From NCBI RefSeq assembly GCF_030407435.1, contig NZ_JASDDK010000002.1, positions 342,702-406,701 of the forward strand: 64,000 nucleotides of DNA, in the 5' to 3' direction. The first letter of the stretch is position 1. Each line of letters starts with the position of its first letter. Shown piece by piece: positions 26,101 through 33,523 of this stretch. The notes beneath the pieces were generated by a model. It worked only from the letters and a program-made list of their open reading frames with translations. It searched no databases and was not told the DNA's origin. The DNA comes from Winogradskyella bathintestinalis (GTDB lineage: Bacteria > Bacteroidota > Bacteroidia > Flavobacteriales > Flavobacteriaceae). The translations under genes and the position numbers were made by a program.

Positions 26101-26853
26101 TTAATTCCAACGGTATTTATCCTTTTCATTTTTCTTCCAAAAATACATTAATAAAAACCCTGTGAGAGCACCACCAACGTGCGCCATGTAAGCCGTATTA
26201 CTCGGACTAAATATGGAATTCCCAGAGATTGCCGAAAATAAGTCTAAAGCGATAATAGCAGGAATAAAATATTTTGCCTTGATTGGTATTGGAAGAAAAA
26301 TAAGCATGAGTTTCGACTCTGGAAACAACATCCCAAATGCCACTAAAACTCCCATAATGGCACCAGATGCACCTACCATTGTACTATTGAACGCACCAAC
26401 AAAACTATCAAAGTTGTCTCCTAATATTTGCACCCAGGCCGTATTATATTTCCCCTCACTAAGAATTTCCATAATTTCAGGTTGAGACATCCCGTTTTCT
26501 ATTAAAGTCGACAAACCCGAATTAAATTGAAAATATAAAAAGGCAATTTGAATCACTGCGGCTCCCAAACCAGAGAGCAAATAAAATATGATAAACTTTT
26601 GCCAACCAAAAATCTGTTCTACAGCGGTACCAAACATCCACAATGCAAACATATTAAATGCAATATGCATAAAATTGCCGTGCATAAACATGTGCGTTAC
26701 GACTTGCCAGGGCTGAAAGGCAGGACTTTGAGGAAAATAAAGAGCAAACCACTGATAGAAAGCAACTCCATTACCAATTGCCAAAGTTCCTACAAACATT
26801 ACCACATTAATAATTAGTAAATGTTTAACCGCATCTGTTATGCCTTGTCTCAT
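26101..26853 (-). CDS. Rhomboid intramembrane serine protease (first copy)
   Basis: A 250-residue protein with 'HMFMHGNFMHIAFNMFALW' (54-72), catalytic Ser163 in 'MVGASGAIMG' and His225 in 'AHVGGALTGF', and glycine-rich packing helices. An insertion of about 40 residues (112-155) lies in the loop before the Ser-bearing helix. It starts 3 bases after mutL and is followed after 2 bases by the second rhomboid, so mutL and both proteases share a message. The pair is a duplication seen in many Flavobacteriaceae. Confidence 0.9.
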   Translation of the reverse strand: MRQGITDAVKHLLIINVVMFVGTLAIGNGVAFYQWFALYFPQSPAFQPWQVVTHMFMHGNFMHIAFNMFALWMFGTAVEQIFGWQKFIIFYLLSGLGAAVIQIAFLYFQFNSGLSTLIENGMSQPEIMEILSEGKYNTAWVQILGDNFDSFVGAFNSTMVGASGAIMGVLVAFGMLFPESKLMLIFLPIPIKAKYFIPAIIALDLFSAISGNSIFSPSNTAYMAHVGGALTGFLLMYFWKKNEKDKYRWN

Positions 26854-26856
26854 ACG

Positions 26857-28716
26857 TTACATAAATTTTTTTTCAATATCATCAACCGCCATTGTGATAA
26901 ACGTTGGTCTATTGGTTGGTGATACATTAGGTTCCTTACAGGCAAATAAACTATTTACCATATGTTCTTGTTCTGTACTATTTAGCGACTGCCCGTTTTT
27001 AATCGCCAAACTTTTAGCCATAGATTTTGCTAATAAATCCGCTGCACTAAAATTAGTATCTGGCACATCGTTTTCCACGTCACTAATTAATTGCTCTAAA
27101 ATTATAGACACCTCACTCTCAGGAACTCCGACAGGGACACCTGTAATTCGGATTTCTTTAGCTGTCAATTCTGAAAATACAAAGCCCGTGTGTTCTAAAT
27201 CAGCTTTTAGTTCTTCAATAATTTTCGTTTCGTTAGGTGTGAAATGTAATTGCAACGGAAACAATAATTGTTGACTTGTCGCTTCCTTTATAGTGATATG
27301 TCTTAAAAAGTTCTCATATAAAATCCGTTGATGTGCCCTATTTTGATCAATAACCAACATACCAGATTTCAAAGTACTTACAATAAACTTTTGCTGTAAT
27401 TGAAAAGTTGTTTTTTTAGTCTCTATAGTTGAATCGCTAAAAATAGATGTGTTTTTAGAATCGCTTTCAAAGGTTACCTCACTAAAATCGGATTGTGATG
27501 TATTGCTCTTAGACTCAAGTCCAACATACAAACTTTCCCAAGACGATTTTGGTGCAGAGGTAAAACCTGAATTATTACTCACTTTTTGTCTACTGTGACC
27601 CGGCTCATTCGAAAACGGATTAAAGTTTCGATCGACTTCAATAGCCGGAGCAGCAGCTGATTTATCCTTATAATTATAAGGAGTGTTTAAACTGCTCTGA
27701 TGTTCAAAATCTAATACAGGTGCAATATTAAATTGACCTAAACTGTGTTTTACCGCAGAACGTAAAATCGCATAAAGCGTGTGCTCATCATCAAACTTAA
27801 TTTCAGTTTTCGTAGGATGAATATTAATATCGATAGACTTTGGATCTACAGTAAGATTCAAAAAATAACTGGGATGATAACCATCTTTTAATAAACCCTC
27901 AAAAGCCGATTTTATAGCATGGTTTAAATATGGACTCTTAATAAAACGTTGATTCACAAAGAAGAATTGTTCAGACTTTGTTTTCTTTGAAAAATTAGGT
28001 TTCCCTACAAAACCTGAAATTTTCAGCACTTCTGTTTCTTCTTCTACGGGTACTAACTTTTCATTGGTTTTTGTTCCAAAAATATGCACCACGCGTTGTC
28101 TGTAATTTTCTTGTGGTACATTAAATAAATCACTTCCATTATGATAGAATGCGAAGGCTATATTTGGATGCGCTAAAGACACGCGATGAAATTCATCTGT
28201 GATATGCCGAAGCTCTACAGTATCGGATTTTAAAAAATTACGTCTTGCAGGAATATTAAAAAACAAATGCTTTACGGCAACCGAAGTTCCTGTTGGCGTT
28301 ACGAAAACGTCTTGCGATTTTACTTCACTACCCTCAATAACAATGGCGGTTCCTAAATCGTCATCGTCTTGTTTTGTTTTCAACTCCACATGTGCAATAG
28401 CAGCAATACTCGCTAGAGCTTCACCCCTAAACCCTTTGGTATTGAGTTGAAATAAATCTTCTGCAGCTTTAATTTTTGAAGTCGCATGACGCTCAAAACT
28501 GAGTCGCGCATCTGTCACGCTCATGCCTTTGCCGTTGTCAATAACTTGTACTAGAGTTTTGCCAGCATCTTTAATAATAAGTTTTATTTCGGTAGCATTG
28601 GCATCGATAGCATTCTCCAGTAGTTCTTTAACTACAGACGCAGGTCGTTGCACTACCTCACCAGCTGCAATTTGGTTGGCAACATGGTCTGGTAAAAGTT
28701 GAATAATATCTGACAT
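26857..28716 (-). CDS. mutL: DNA mismatch repair protein MutL
   Basis: A 619-residue GHKL ATPase. The ATP site is complete: 'KELLENAIDANA' (Glu31, Asn35), 'DNGKGM' (60-65) and 'GFRGEAL' (95-101). A variable linker (~335-435) follows. In the C-terminal domain the endonuclease box DQHAx2Ex4E reads 'DQNRAHQRILYE' (457-468), with His to Asn and Glu to Gln changes. The late ACR and CPHGRP motifs read 'ACK' and 'SPTNRPT' (599-605). MutL couples MutS to strand processing; this one may lack or have altered nicking activity. It overlaps the preceding small gene by one base. Confidence 0.95.
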   Translation of the reverse strand: MSDIIQLLPDHVANQIAAGEVVQRPASVVKELLENAIDANATEIKLIIKDAGKTLVQVIDNGKGMSVTDARLSFERHATSKIKAAEDLFQLNTKGFRGEALASIAAIAHVELKTKQDDDDLGTAIVIEGSEVKSQDVFVTPTGTSVAVKHLFFNIPARRNFLKSDTVELRHITDEFHRVSLAHPNIAFAFYHNGSDLFNVPQENYRQRVVHIFGTKTNEKLVPVEEETEVLKISGFVGKPNFSKKTKSEQFFFVNQRFIKSPYLNHAIKSAFEGLLKDGYHPSYFLNLTVDPKSIDINIHPTKTEIKFDDEHTLYAILRSAVKHSLGQFNIAPVLDFEHQSSLNTPYNYKDKSAAAPAIEVDRNFNPFSNEPGHSRQKVSNNSGFTSAPKSSWESLYVGLESKSNTSQSDFSEVTFESDSKNTSIFSDSTIETKKTTFQLQQKFIVSTLKSGMLVIDQNRAHQRILYENFLRHITIKEATSQQLLFPLQLHFTPNETKIIEELKADLEHTGFVFSELTAKEIRITGVPVGVPESEVSIILEQLISDVENDVPDTNFSAADLLAKSMAKSLAIKNGQSLNSTEQEHMVNSLFACKEPNVSPTNRPTFITMAVDDIEKKFM

Positions 28717-29000
28717 TAGCTTTTGGGAAGGAAAATAGAGAGGTCAAAACCTATAATGAATAAAAACAAAAACACTAAAATAGCTATAATAAGAAGAACA
28801 CGCTTATTTACATTAGTATCCGGATTATGATTATAATCGTCTAAAGCAGCATTTAATTTTCCTTTTATTCCTTTTGCAGGGTTCACAGTTGTTCTTTGAT
28901 CATCGAATTTATGCTTAAGCTCAAAAGGACTACCTTCTCCTTTGTAAAAACGAGGTTTATAATTATACTTTCGATTCTTTTTCAATTTCATTAATCCCAT
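28716..29000 (-). CDS. Small single-pass membrane protein (paralogue 2 of a pair)
   Basis: A 94-residue protein with basic N-terminus 'LKKNRKYNYKPRFYKGEG', then 'ELKHKFDDQR', a linker, and one C-terminal membrane helix (about 65-88). It overlaps mutL by one base (ATGTCA region). From memory, close relatives in databases carry the name 'riboflavin synthase subunit beta', which looks like a carry-over from the nearby ribH and is not supported by anything in the protein. Resemblance to the next gene upstream shows an old duplication. The function is unknown. Confidence 0.75.
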   Translation of the reverse strand: MGLMKLKKNRKYNYKPRFYKGEGSPFELKHKFDDQRTTVNPAKGIKGKLNAALDDYNHNPDTNVNKRVLLIIAILVFLFLFIIGFDLSIFLPKS

Positions 29001-29007
29001 AATTTCC

Positions 29008-29223
29008 TTATTTAATATATCCGTTGAGAATATAAATTAAAACAAAAAGTAAGACTAACATAATTATTAAACTAGGTAACGACGTTAAGACACGATTTTG
29101 TCTTTTGCCATTGCCCCTAATGTCATCCCATTTAGTCTCCAAGTCGTCTTTCGACTTTCTGTTATCGGAATCCTGAAGTCGCGATTTGTATGTAAAACGT
29201 TTATTTTTTCTCTGATTAAACAA
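29008..29223 (-). CDS. Small single-pass membrane protein (paralogue 1 of a pair)
   Basis: A 71-residue protein, 'RKNKRFTYKSRLQDSD' and 'DLETKWDDIR' followed by a C-terminal membrane helix (about 48-69). The order basic stretch, acidic helix, tail anchor is the same as in the next gene, from which it is separated by 7 bases. It is the first gene of a run through mutL, the rhomboids and probably the EEP gene, with a good promoter at 29253-29280. Confidence 0.7.
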   Translation of the reverse strand: MFNQRKNKRFTYKSRLQDSDNRKSKDDLETKWDDIRGNGKRQNRVLTSLPSLIIMLVLLFVLIYILNGYIK

Positions 29224-29252
29224 TTAACCTCTAAATTAAACTTGATTAATAC

Positions 29253-29280
29253 CAAAAGTACAGAAAATACAAGAAAACAA
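29253..29280 (-). promoter_or_regulatory. Promoter of the small protein - mutL - rhomboid operon
   Basis: On the minus strand TACTTTTG (29253-29260) fits TAnnTTTG and TTG (29278-29280) lies 17 bases upstream. The first start codon is 30 bases downstream of the -7 element. Confidence 0.65.
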
Positions 29281-29455
29281 AGCCTAAGGATTCCTTAAAA
29301 TTATGAACAAAAAGGATGCCAGAGTTAGTAGGCAATAAGCTGAAGGTTATAGGTAGCAAATCATAGGCAAAATTAAATTTCACCCAAATCCAATAGGATT
29401 CTATAAAATTGTTTGAGGACCGTGGATTGTTGACTGAAAACTGCCAACAGAAGAC

Positions 29456-29962
29456 TTAAACCGTTTCTTTACGTAAAGCCGCCATCTTAATTGCCGCAAT
29501 TGCAGCTTCTGTACCTTTATTACCATGTTTCCCACCAGAGCGATCAATGGATTGTTGCATATTATTATCGGTAAGCACGCAGAATATTACAGGAATATCA
29601 CCCTTAAGGTTAAGATCTTTGATCCCTTGAGTAACTCCTTCGCAAACAAAATCGAAATGTTTGGTTTCTCCTTGAATAACACAACCAATCACAATAATAG
29701 CATCTAACATGCCAGAATCAGCATAAATACTTTTACTCATTCGGGCTGCGCCATAAGTGAGTTCAAACGTGCCCGGAACATTCCAGCGGACAATATTTTG
29801 CTTAATCGCTCCACAATCTATAAGTGCCTCAAAAGCACCTTGCCATAAACCTTCGGTTATGTTATCATTCCATTCTGAAACAACAATCCCAAACCGAAAA
29901 TCTTTCGCGTTTGGGATTGTAGCTTTATCGTAATTCGATAAATTATGATTTGCAGTTGCCAT
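29456..29962 (-). CDS. ribH: 6,7-dimethyl-8-ribityllumazine synthase
   Basis: A 168-residue enzyme of normal size. Family residues are 'GIVVSEWNDNITEGL', 'WNVPGTFELTYGAARM' with the substrate Phe/Glu, 'IVIGCVIQGETKHFDFVCEGVTQG' (shown in short: 'GCVIQGETKHFDF', with the catalytic His), 'IPVIFCVLTDNN', and 'GNKGTEAAIAAI'. It joins the pyrimidinedione and butanone phosphate in riboflavin synthesis, probably as an icosahedral or pentameric assembly. It is 3 bases behind the TPR gene and is co-transcribed with it. Confidence 0.97.
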   Translation of the reverse strand: MATANHNLSNYDKATIPNAKDFRFGIVVSEWNDNITEGLWQGAFEALIDCGAIKQNIVRWNVPGTFELTYGAARMSKSIYADSGMLDAIIVIGCVIQGETKHFDFVCEGVTQGIKDLNLKGDIPVIFCVLTDNNMQQSIDRSGGKHGNKGTEAAIAAIKMAALRKETV

Positions 29963-29965
29963 ATA

Positions 29966-30730
29966 CTATAAGCTTGCTTCTACTTTTCCTATTAATACAT
30001 CTGCGTCTTTAGCCTCACTCGATGCTGAAAACTCAGATTTAATTCGTGTTAAATAATCCAACGCCTTTTCATTCTGTCCCAAACCAATAGCAACTCTTGC
30101 CGCTTTCATTAAATATAATGGTGTGGTAAAATCGTTAGTATTTGCTTTAAACGCTTCTTCATAATAGCCTATAGCTTCTTCAGGTTGTTCTAACTGAACA
30201 AAAGCATCACCAATACCCCCTTTTGCTATAGGATTTAACATTTTATCATCACTAGAAAAATCACCTAAATGTGTAATGGCATTTTGATAATCTTTAAGAT
30301 TTAAATAAGCCATACCAGCATAATAATTAGCTTGATTAGCTGCAGGAGTTCCACCATACTCACTAATAATATCTAACATACCATACTTACCTTCACCACC
30401 CTCTAAAGACATTCTGTAAAGTGAATCTGAAGACGTACCATTAACAGCTTCATCAAAATACGTTTTAGCCGTATACATCTCATTCATAGCATCTTTTGCC
30501 TTAGGCTCAGCAACAATTTTATTGTATCCTAAATAACCTAAAACCACTAAAGCCACAGCTCCAACGATACCGATAATATATTTCTGGTTCTGAACAGCCC
30601 ATTCCTCAGTCCGAGAAGCTCCTTCATCTAAAGTATTAAATACTTCAGCTGTTGTTGAGTCATCTTCAACAATTTCTTCCTTCTCCTTTTTGGTTTTTGG
30701 TTTGTAGCCTCTTTTCTTATACGTTGCCAT
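29966..30730 (-). CDS. YfgM-like TPR protein, membrane anchored
   Basis: A 254-residue protein with a basic, acidic cytoplasmic head, one membrane helix (about residues 51-70) and a C-terminal TPR solenoid outside the cytoplasm ('ANYYAGMAYLNLKDYQNAITHL', in short 'YYAGMAYLNLKDYQ', and 'GDAFVQLEQPEEAIGYYEEA'). This layout matches YfgM/PpiD-partner proteins that act near the Sec translocon, although the Flavobacterial branch has not, to my knowledge, been tested. It is divergent from recF, and a TATTTTTG promoter element lies 22 bases upstream. Confidence 0.82.
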   Translation of the reverse strand: MATYKKRGYKPKTKKEKEEIVEDDSTTAEVFNTLDEGASRTEEWAVQNQKYIIGIVGAVALVVLGYLGYNKIVAEPKAKDAMNEMYTAKTYFDEAVNGTSSDSLYRMSLEGGEGKYGMLDIISEYGGTPAANQANYYAGMAYLNLKDYQNAITHLGDFSSDDKMLNPIAKGGIGDAFVQLEQPEEAIGYYEEAFKANTNDFTTPLYLMKAARVAIGLGQNEKALDYLTRIKSEFSASSEAKDADVLIGKVEASL

Positions 30731-30752
30731 AACTTGTCATTTTGTGCGTGCG

Positions 30753-30760
30753 CAAAAATA
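30753..30760 (-). promoter_or_regulatory. Candidate -7 element for the TPR-ribH operon
   Basis: On the minus strand TATTTTTG fits TAnnTTTG; no TTG is seen at the -33 position. Confidence 0.35.
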
Positions 30761-30796
30761 AAATTTTTATTGGGATTTAAAAACCTATTTATTTGT

Positions 30797-30804
30797 TATT
30801 TTTG
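30797..30804 (+). promoter_or_regulatory. Candidate -7 element for recF
   Basis: TATTTTTG fits TAnnTTTG; a TTG at 30770-30772 is 24 bases upstream, slightly outside the usual spacing. The recF start is 66 bases downstream. Confidence 0.4.
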
Positions 30805-30870
30805 AATTATTAATGACAAGCACAAAAAGCTTTACCATAGCACTAAAATCAAGGAAACTATTCGTTTTTC

Positions 30871-31953
30871 ATGAATCTAAACACACTATCCTTAATTAAT
30901 TATAAAAATTTTGAAAGTCAGGATTTCGATTTCGATGCCAAAATCAATTGTTTTGTTGGTGCTAATGGCATCGGGAAAACAAATGCGCTCGACGCTATTT
31001 ACCATCTCGCTTTCGGAAAAAGTTACTTTAACCCTATCGCCGTTCAGAATATTAATCATAATGCTGAATTTTTTGTGGTTGACGGCCATTTTACTAAAAA
31101 TGACCGCGACGAGAAAATCATTGTTTCCTTAAAACGAGGTCAAAAAAAAGTAATTAAACGTAATGCTAAAGCCTATGAAAAGTTTAGTGAACATATTGGT
31201 TTTATACCTTTAGTTATTATATCACCAGCAGACCGTGATCTCATTATCGAAGGTAGTGATACGCGTCGTAAATTTATTGATAGCGTTATATCGCAAAGTG
31301 ACAAAAGTTATTTAGCAGATCTTATTAATTATAATAAGGTACTAACACAACGAAACGCACTATTAAAGTATTTTGCGCTGAATAATACGTTTAATGCGGA
31401 TACGCTTTCTATATATAATGAACAGCTTCATACTTATGGTAGCGAAATTTTTAAGAAACGAGATGCATTTTTAAAAACGTTCATACCAATTTTTAAATCG
31501 CGTTATGAAGCCATTAGCCAAAGCAAAGAAGCTATTGATTTAACCTATAAAAGTGACTTGTTTGATGATGAATTAAAAGATTTACTAAACAAAACTATCA
31601 ATAAGGACAAAGCTTTACAATATACCAGCGTGGGAACTCACAAAGATGATTTAGTCTTTTCGATTGACGATTTCCCGATTAAAAAATTTGGAAGCCAAGG
31701 CCAACAAAAATCGTTTTTAATTGCCTTAAAGTTGGCCCAATTCGATTTTATTAAGCAACAGAGTGGAGTCTCACCAATTTTATTGTTAGATGATATTTTT
31801 GATAAGCTAGATGAAAACCGAGTTGCCCAAATTATTAACTTAGTAGATGATGCACATTTCGGGCAAATATTTATTAGCGATACGCATGCCGAACGCACTG
31901 AAGAAGTGATAAAACAAACGCATCAATCTTATAAAATTTTTAAGCTGAAATAG
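30871..31953 (+). CDS. recF: DNA replication and repair protein RecF
   Basis: A 360-residue SMC-like ATPase: Walker A 'GANGIGKTN' (30-38), 'AFGKSYF', signature '[17 protein letters not shown]', and Walker B '[12 protein letters not shown]', with the RecF '[19 protein letters not shown]' segment. It works with RecO and RecR to load RecA at gapped DNA. It is followed directly (no gap) by a lipoprotein gene and then a DciA-like gene, a recF-DUF721 neighbourhood that is usual in Bacteroidota. Confidence 0.96.
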   Translation: MNLNTLSLINYKNFESQDFDFDAKINCFVGANGIGKTNALDAIYHLAFGKSYFNPIAVQNINHNAEFFVVDGHFTKNDRDEKIIVSLKRGQKKVIKRNAKAYEKFSEHIGFIPLVIISPADRDLIIEGSDTRRKFIDSVISQSDKSYLADLINYNKVLTQRNALLKYFALNNTFNADTLSIYNEQLHTYGSEIFKKRDAFLKTFIPIFKSRYEAISQSKEAIDLTYKSDLFDDELKDLLNKTINKDKALQYTSVGTHKDDLVFSIDDFPIKKFGSQGQQKSFLIALKLAQFDFIKQQSGVSPILLLDDIFDKLDENRVAQIINLVDDAHFGQIFISDTHAERTEEVIKQTHQSYKIFKLK

Positions 31954-32445
31954 ATGAAAATTAAAAGTAAAAATGTTCATTTTAAATCATTCATTAAGCG
32001 CATCGTTGATAACCGATCTAATTGGATAACGACATTTCTATTATTAGGATTGTTATTTATTAGTTGCTCAAAAAATCCTGAGAACTACATTCAACATATA
32101 GAGGGTTATTGGGAGATACAGGAAGTCATGATGCCAGATGGCAGCAAAAAAGAATATAATTTCAATGAAACCATAGATTACATAAGTGTAAACGACAGTT
32201 TAAAAGGCTTCCGAAAAAAATTGAATCCAGGCATTAACGATACGTACTATTCTTCTAATGATGCTGAAGCCATTGAATTAAAACTTGAGAACAACGAATT
32301 ACATATCTATTATAATACACCTTATACCAACTGGAAGGAAACGGTGTTAGAGGCCAACACTGAACAACTTCGGATTATTAATGCAGATGATAACATATAT
32401 TTATATAAACGGTATACACCGTTACAATTAGATTTAGAAGAGTAG
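31954..32445 (+). CDS. Lipocalin-like lipoprotein of unknown function
   Basis: A 163-residue protein with an unusually long basic head before a hydrophobic stretch ending in the lipobox 'LLFISC' (Cys38). The mature part opens 'YIQHIEGYWEIQEVMMPDGS', a pattern of the lipocalin-like families that measure 'weight' of a beta-barrel fold. The start follows the recF stop without a gap; a shorter start is possible, because ~20 residues before the hydrophobic core are atypical. The function is unknown. Confidence 0.7.
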   Translation: MKIKSKNVHFKSFIKRIVDNRSNWITTFLLLGLLFISCSKNPENYIQHIEGYWEIQEVMMPDGSKKEYNFNETIDYISVNDSLKGFRKKLNPGINDTYYSSNDAEAIELKLENNELHIYYNTPYTNWKETVLEANTEQLRIINADDNIYLYKRYTPLQLDLEE

Positions 32446-32535
32446 TTTGTAATTTGTATTATAAATAGTGATAAAAATAGGTCACTATAAAAATAGTTTG
32501 AGACAACAGCTTAAATAATATTTAAACGTAACACT

Positions 32536-32832
32536 ATGGCAAAACGTAAGAACGATAACCAACCGATACAAGACATACTTAAGGAATTTGTGCAAACCAA
32601 CAATCTACAGACAGGTTTAGACAAAGTGGATGTACGAGAAGCCTGGGCCAATTTAATGGGTAACGGAGTTAATAATTACACCACAGCCATTGAACTAAAA
32701 CACGATACCCTTTATGTACAACTTAGCTCTAGTGTACTGCGCGAGGAATTAAGTTATGGCACTGATAAAATCATCAAAATGCTTAACGAATCACTTAGAA
32801 AAGAAGTGGTTAAGAAGCTCGTACTTCGCTAA
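32536..32832 (+). CDS. DUF721 / DciA-like protein
   Basis: A 98-residue protein with the DUF721 pattern: 'IQDILKEFVQTNNLQTGLD', 'VREAWANLMGNGVNNYT', 'LKHDTLYVQLSSSVLREELSY' and the end 'IIKMLNESLRKEVVKKLVLR' (each quoted in part). DciA is the ancestral loader of the replicative helicase DnaB in bacteria without DnaC or DnaI. Its place close to recF agrees with a replication role. Short members like this one are the norm in Bacteroidota. Confidence 0.85.
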   Translation: MAKRKNDNQPIQDILKEFVQTNNLQTGLDKVDVREAWANLMGNGVNNYTTAIELKHDTLYVQLSSSVLREELSYGTDKIIKMLNESLRKEVVKKLVLR

Positions 32833-32897
32833 CGTTTAAATAATAAAATTTTGATAAATCAGTTCTTACTTTCCGAGATGCTCCTTACCTTTATAAC

Positions 32898-33425
32898 ATG
32901 ACACTATTTAAAAGCATATTTATAATTTTCATGCTACAAACTATGACGATTTTTAATTTTACAAAAGATAGCGATATATCAAACTGGAAAATCTTAGACG
33001 ATGTAGTTATGGGTGGGCGTTCTAATGGTGATTTTATAATCAACGAGGAAGGTCACGGTAAATTTATAGGTAAAATATCCTTAAAAAATAATGGAGGATT
33101 TTCATCCTTACGCTATAATTTCAAGACCAAAACAACAGCTGATTACTCAAAGTTTGTAATTAAAATAAAAGGTGATGGAAAGCCTTATCAATTTCGTGTT
33201 AAGGATCAACAAAACAATCGTCATTCTTATATCTATGAATTCAATACGACTGAAAATTGGCAAACTATTGAGATCCCTTTTTCAGAAATGTATGCCGCTT
33301 ATAGAGGACGTAAATTAGATATTCCTAATTTTGATGGAAACCAAATGGAAGAAATTGCTTTTTTATTCGGCAATAAAGAAGAAGAAAATTTTAAACTACT
33401 CATTGATAATATTTCTCTAAAATAA
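32898..33425 (+). CDS. CIA30-family protein
   Basis: A 175-residue protein with a hydrophobic start that may be a signal peptide or anchor. The carbohydrate-binding-like beta-sandwich of the CIA30 family follows: 'WKILDDVVMGGRSNGDF', 'NNGGFSSLRYNF', 'IKGDGKPYQFRVKD', and 'IEIPFSEMYAAYRGRKLD'. In eukaryotes CIA30/NDUFAF1 assists complex I assembly; the bacterial proteins are not known to do so. It stands alone between a DciA-like gene and the acylase gene. Confidence 0.83.
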   Translation: MTLFKSIFIIFMLQTMTIFNFTKDSDISNWKILDDVVMGGRSNGDFIINEEGHGKFIGKISLKNNGGFSSLRYNFKTKTTADYSKFVIKIKGDGKPYQFRVKDQQNNRHSYIYEFNTTENWQTIEIPFSEMYAAYRGRKLDIPNFDGNQMEEIAFLFGNKEEENFKLLIDNISLK

Positions 33426-33523
33426 TAAAACACTTTTAAAATTATCTTTTAAAGATTAGTACGATTCGTTTGAAACGCTATCAAATTATTCCCTATTTTT
33501 AAATCCGACTATAATTCAACTAC

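Noticed and set aside
28716-29000. Name 'riboflavin synthase subunit beta' for this gene
   Set aside because: The protein is a 94-residue tail-anchored basic protein with no lumazine or riboflavin synthase motif; ribH is the separate gene at 29456.
32465-32488. ATAGTGA/TCACTAT hairpin after the lipoprotein gene
   Set aside because: A 7-bp AT-rich stem with no T-run; too weak to call a terminator.
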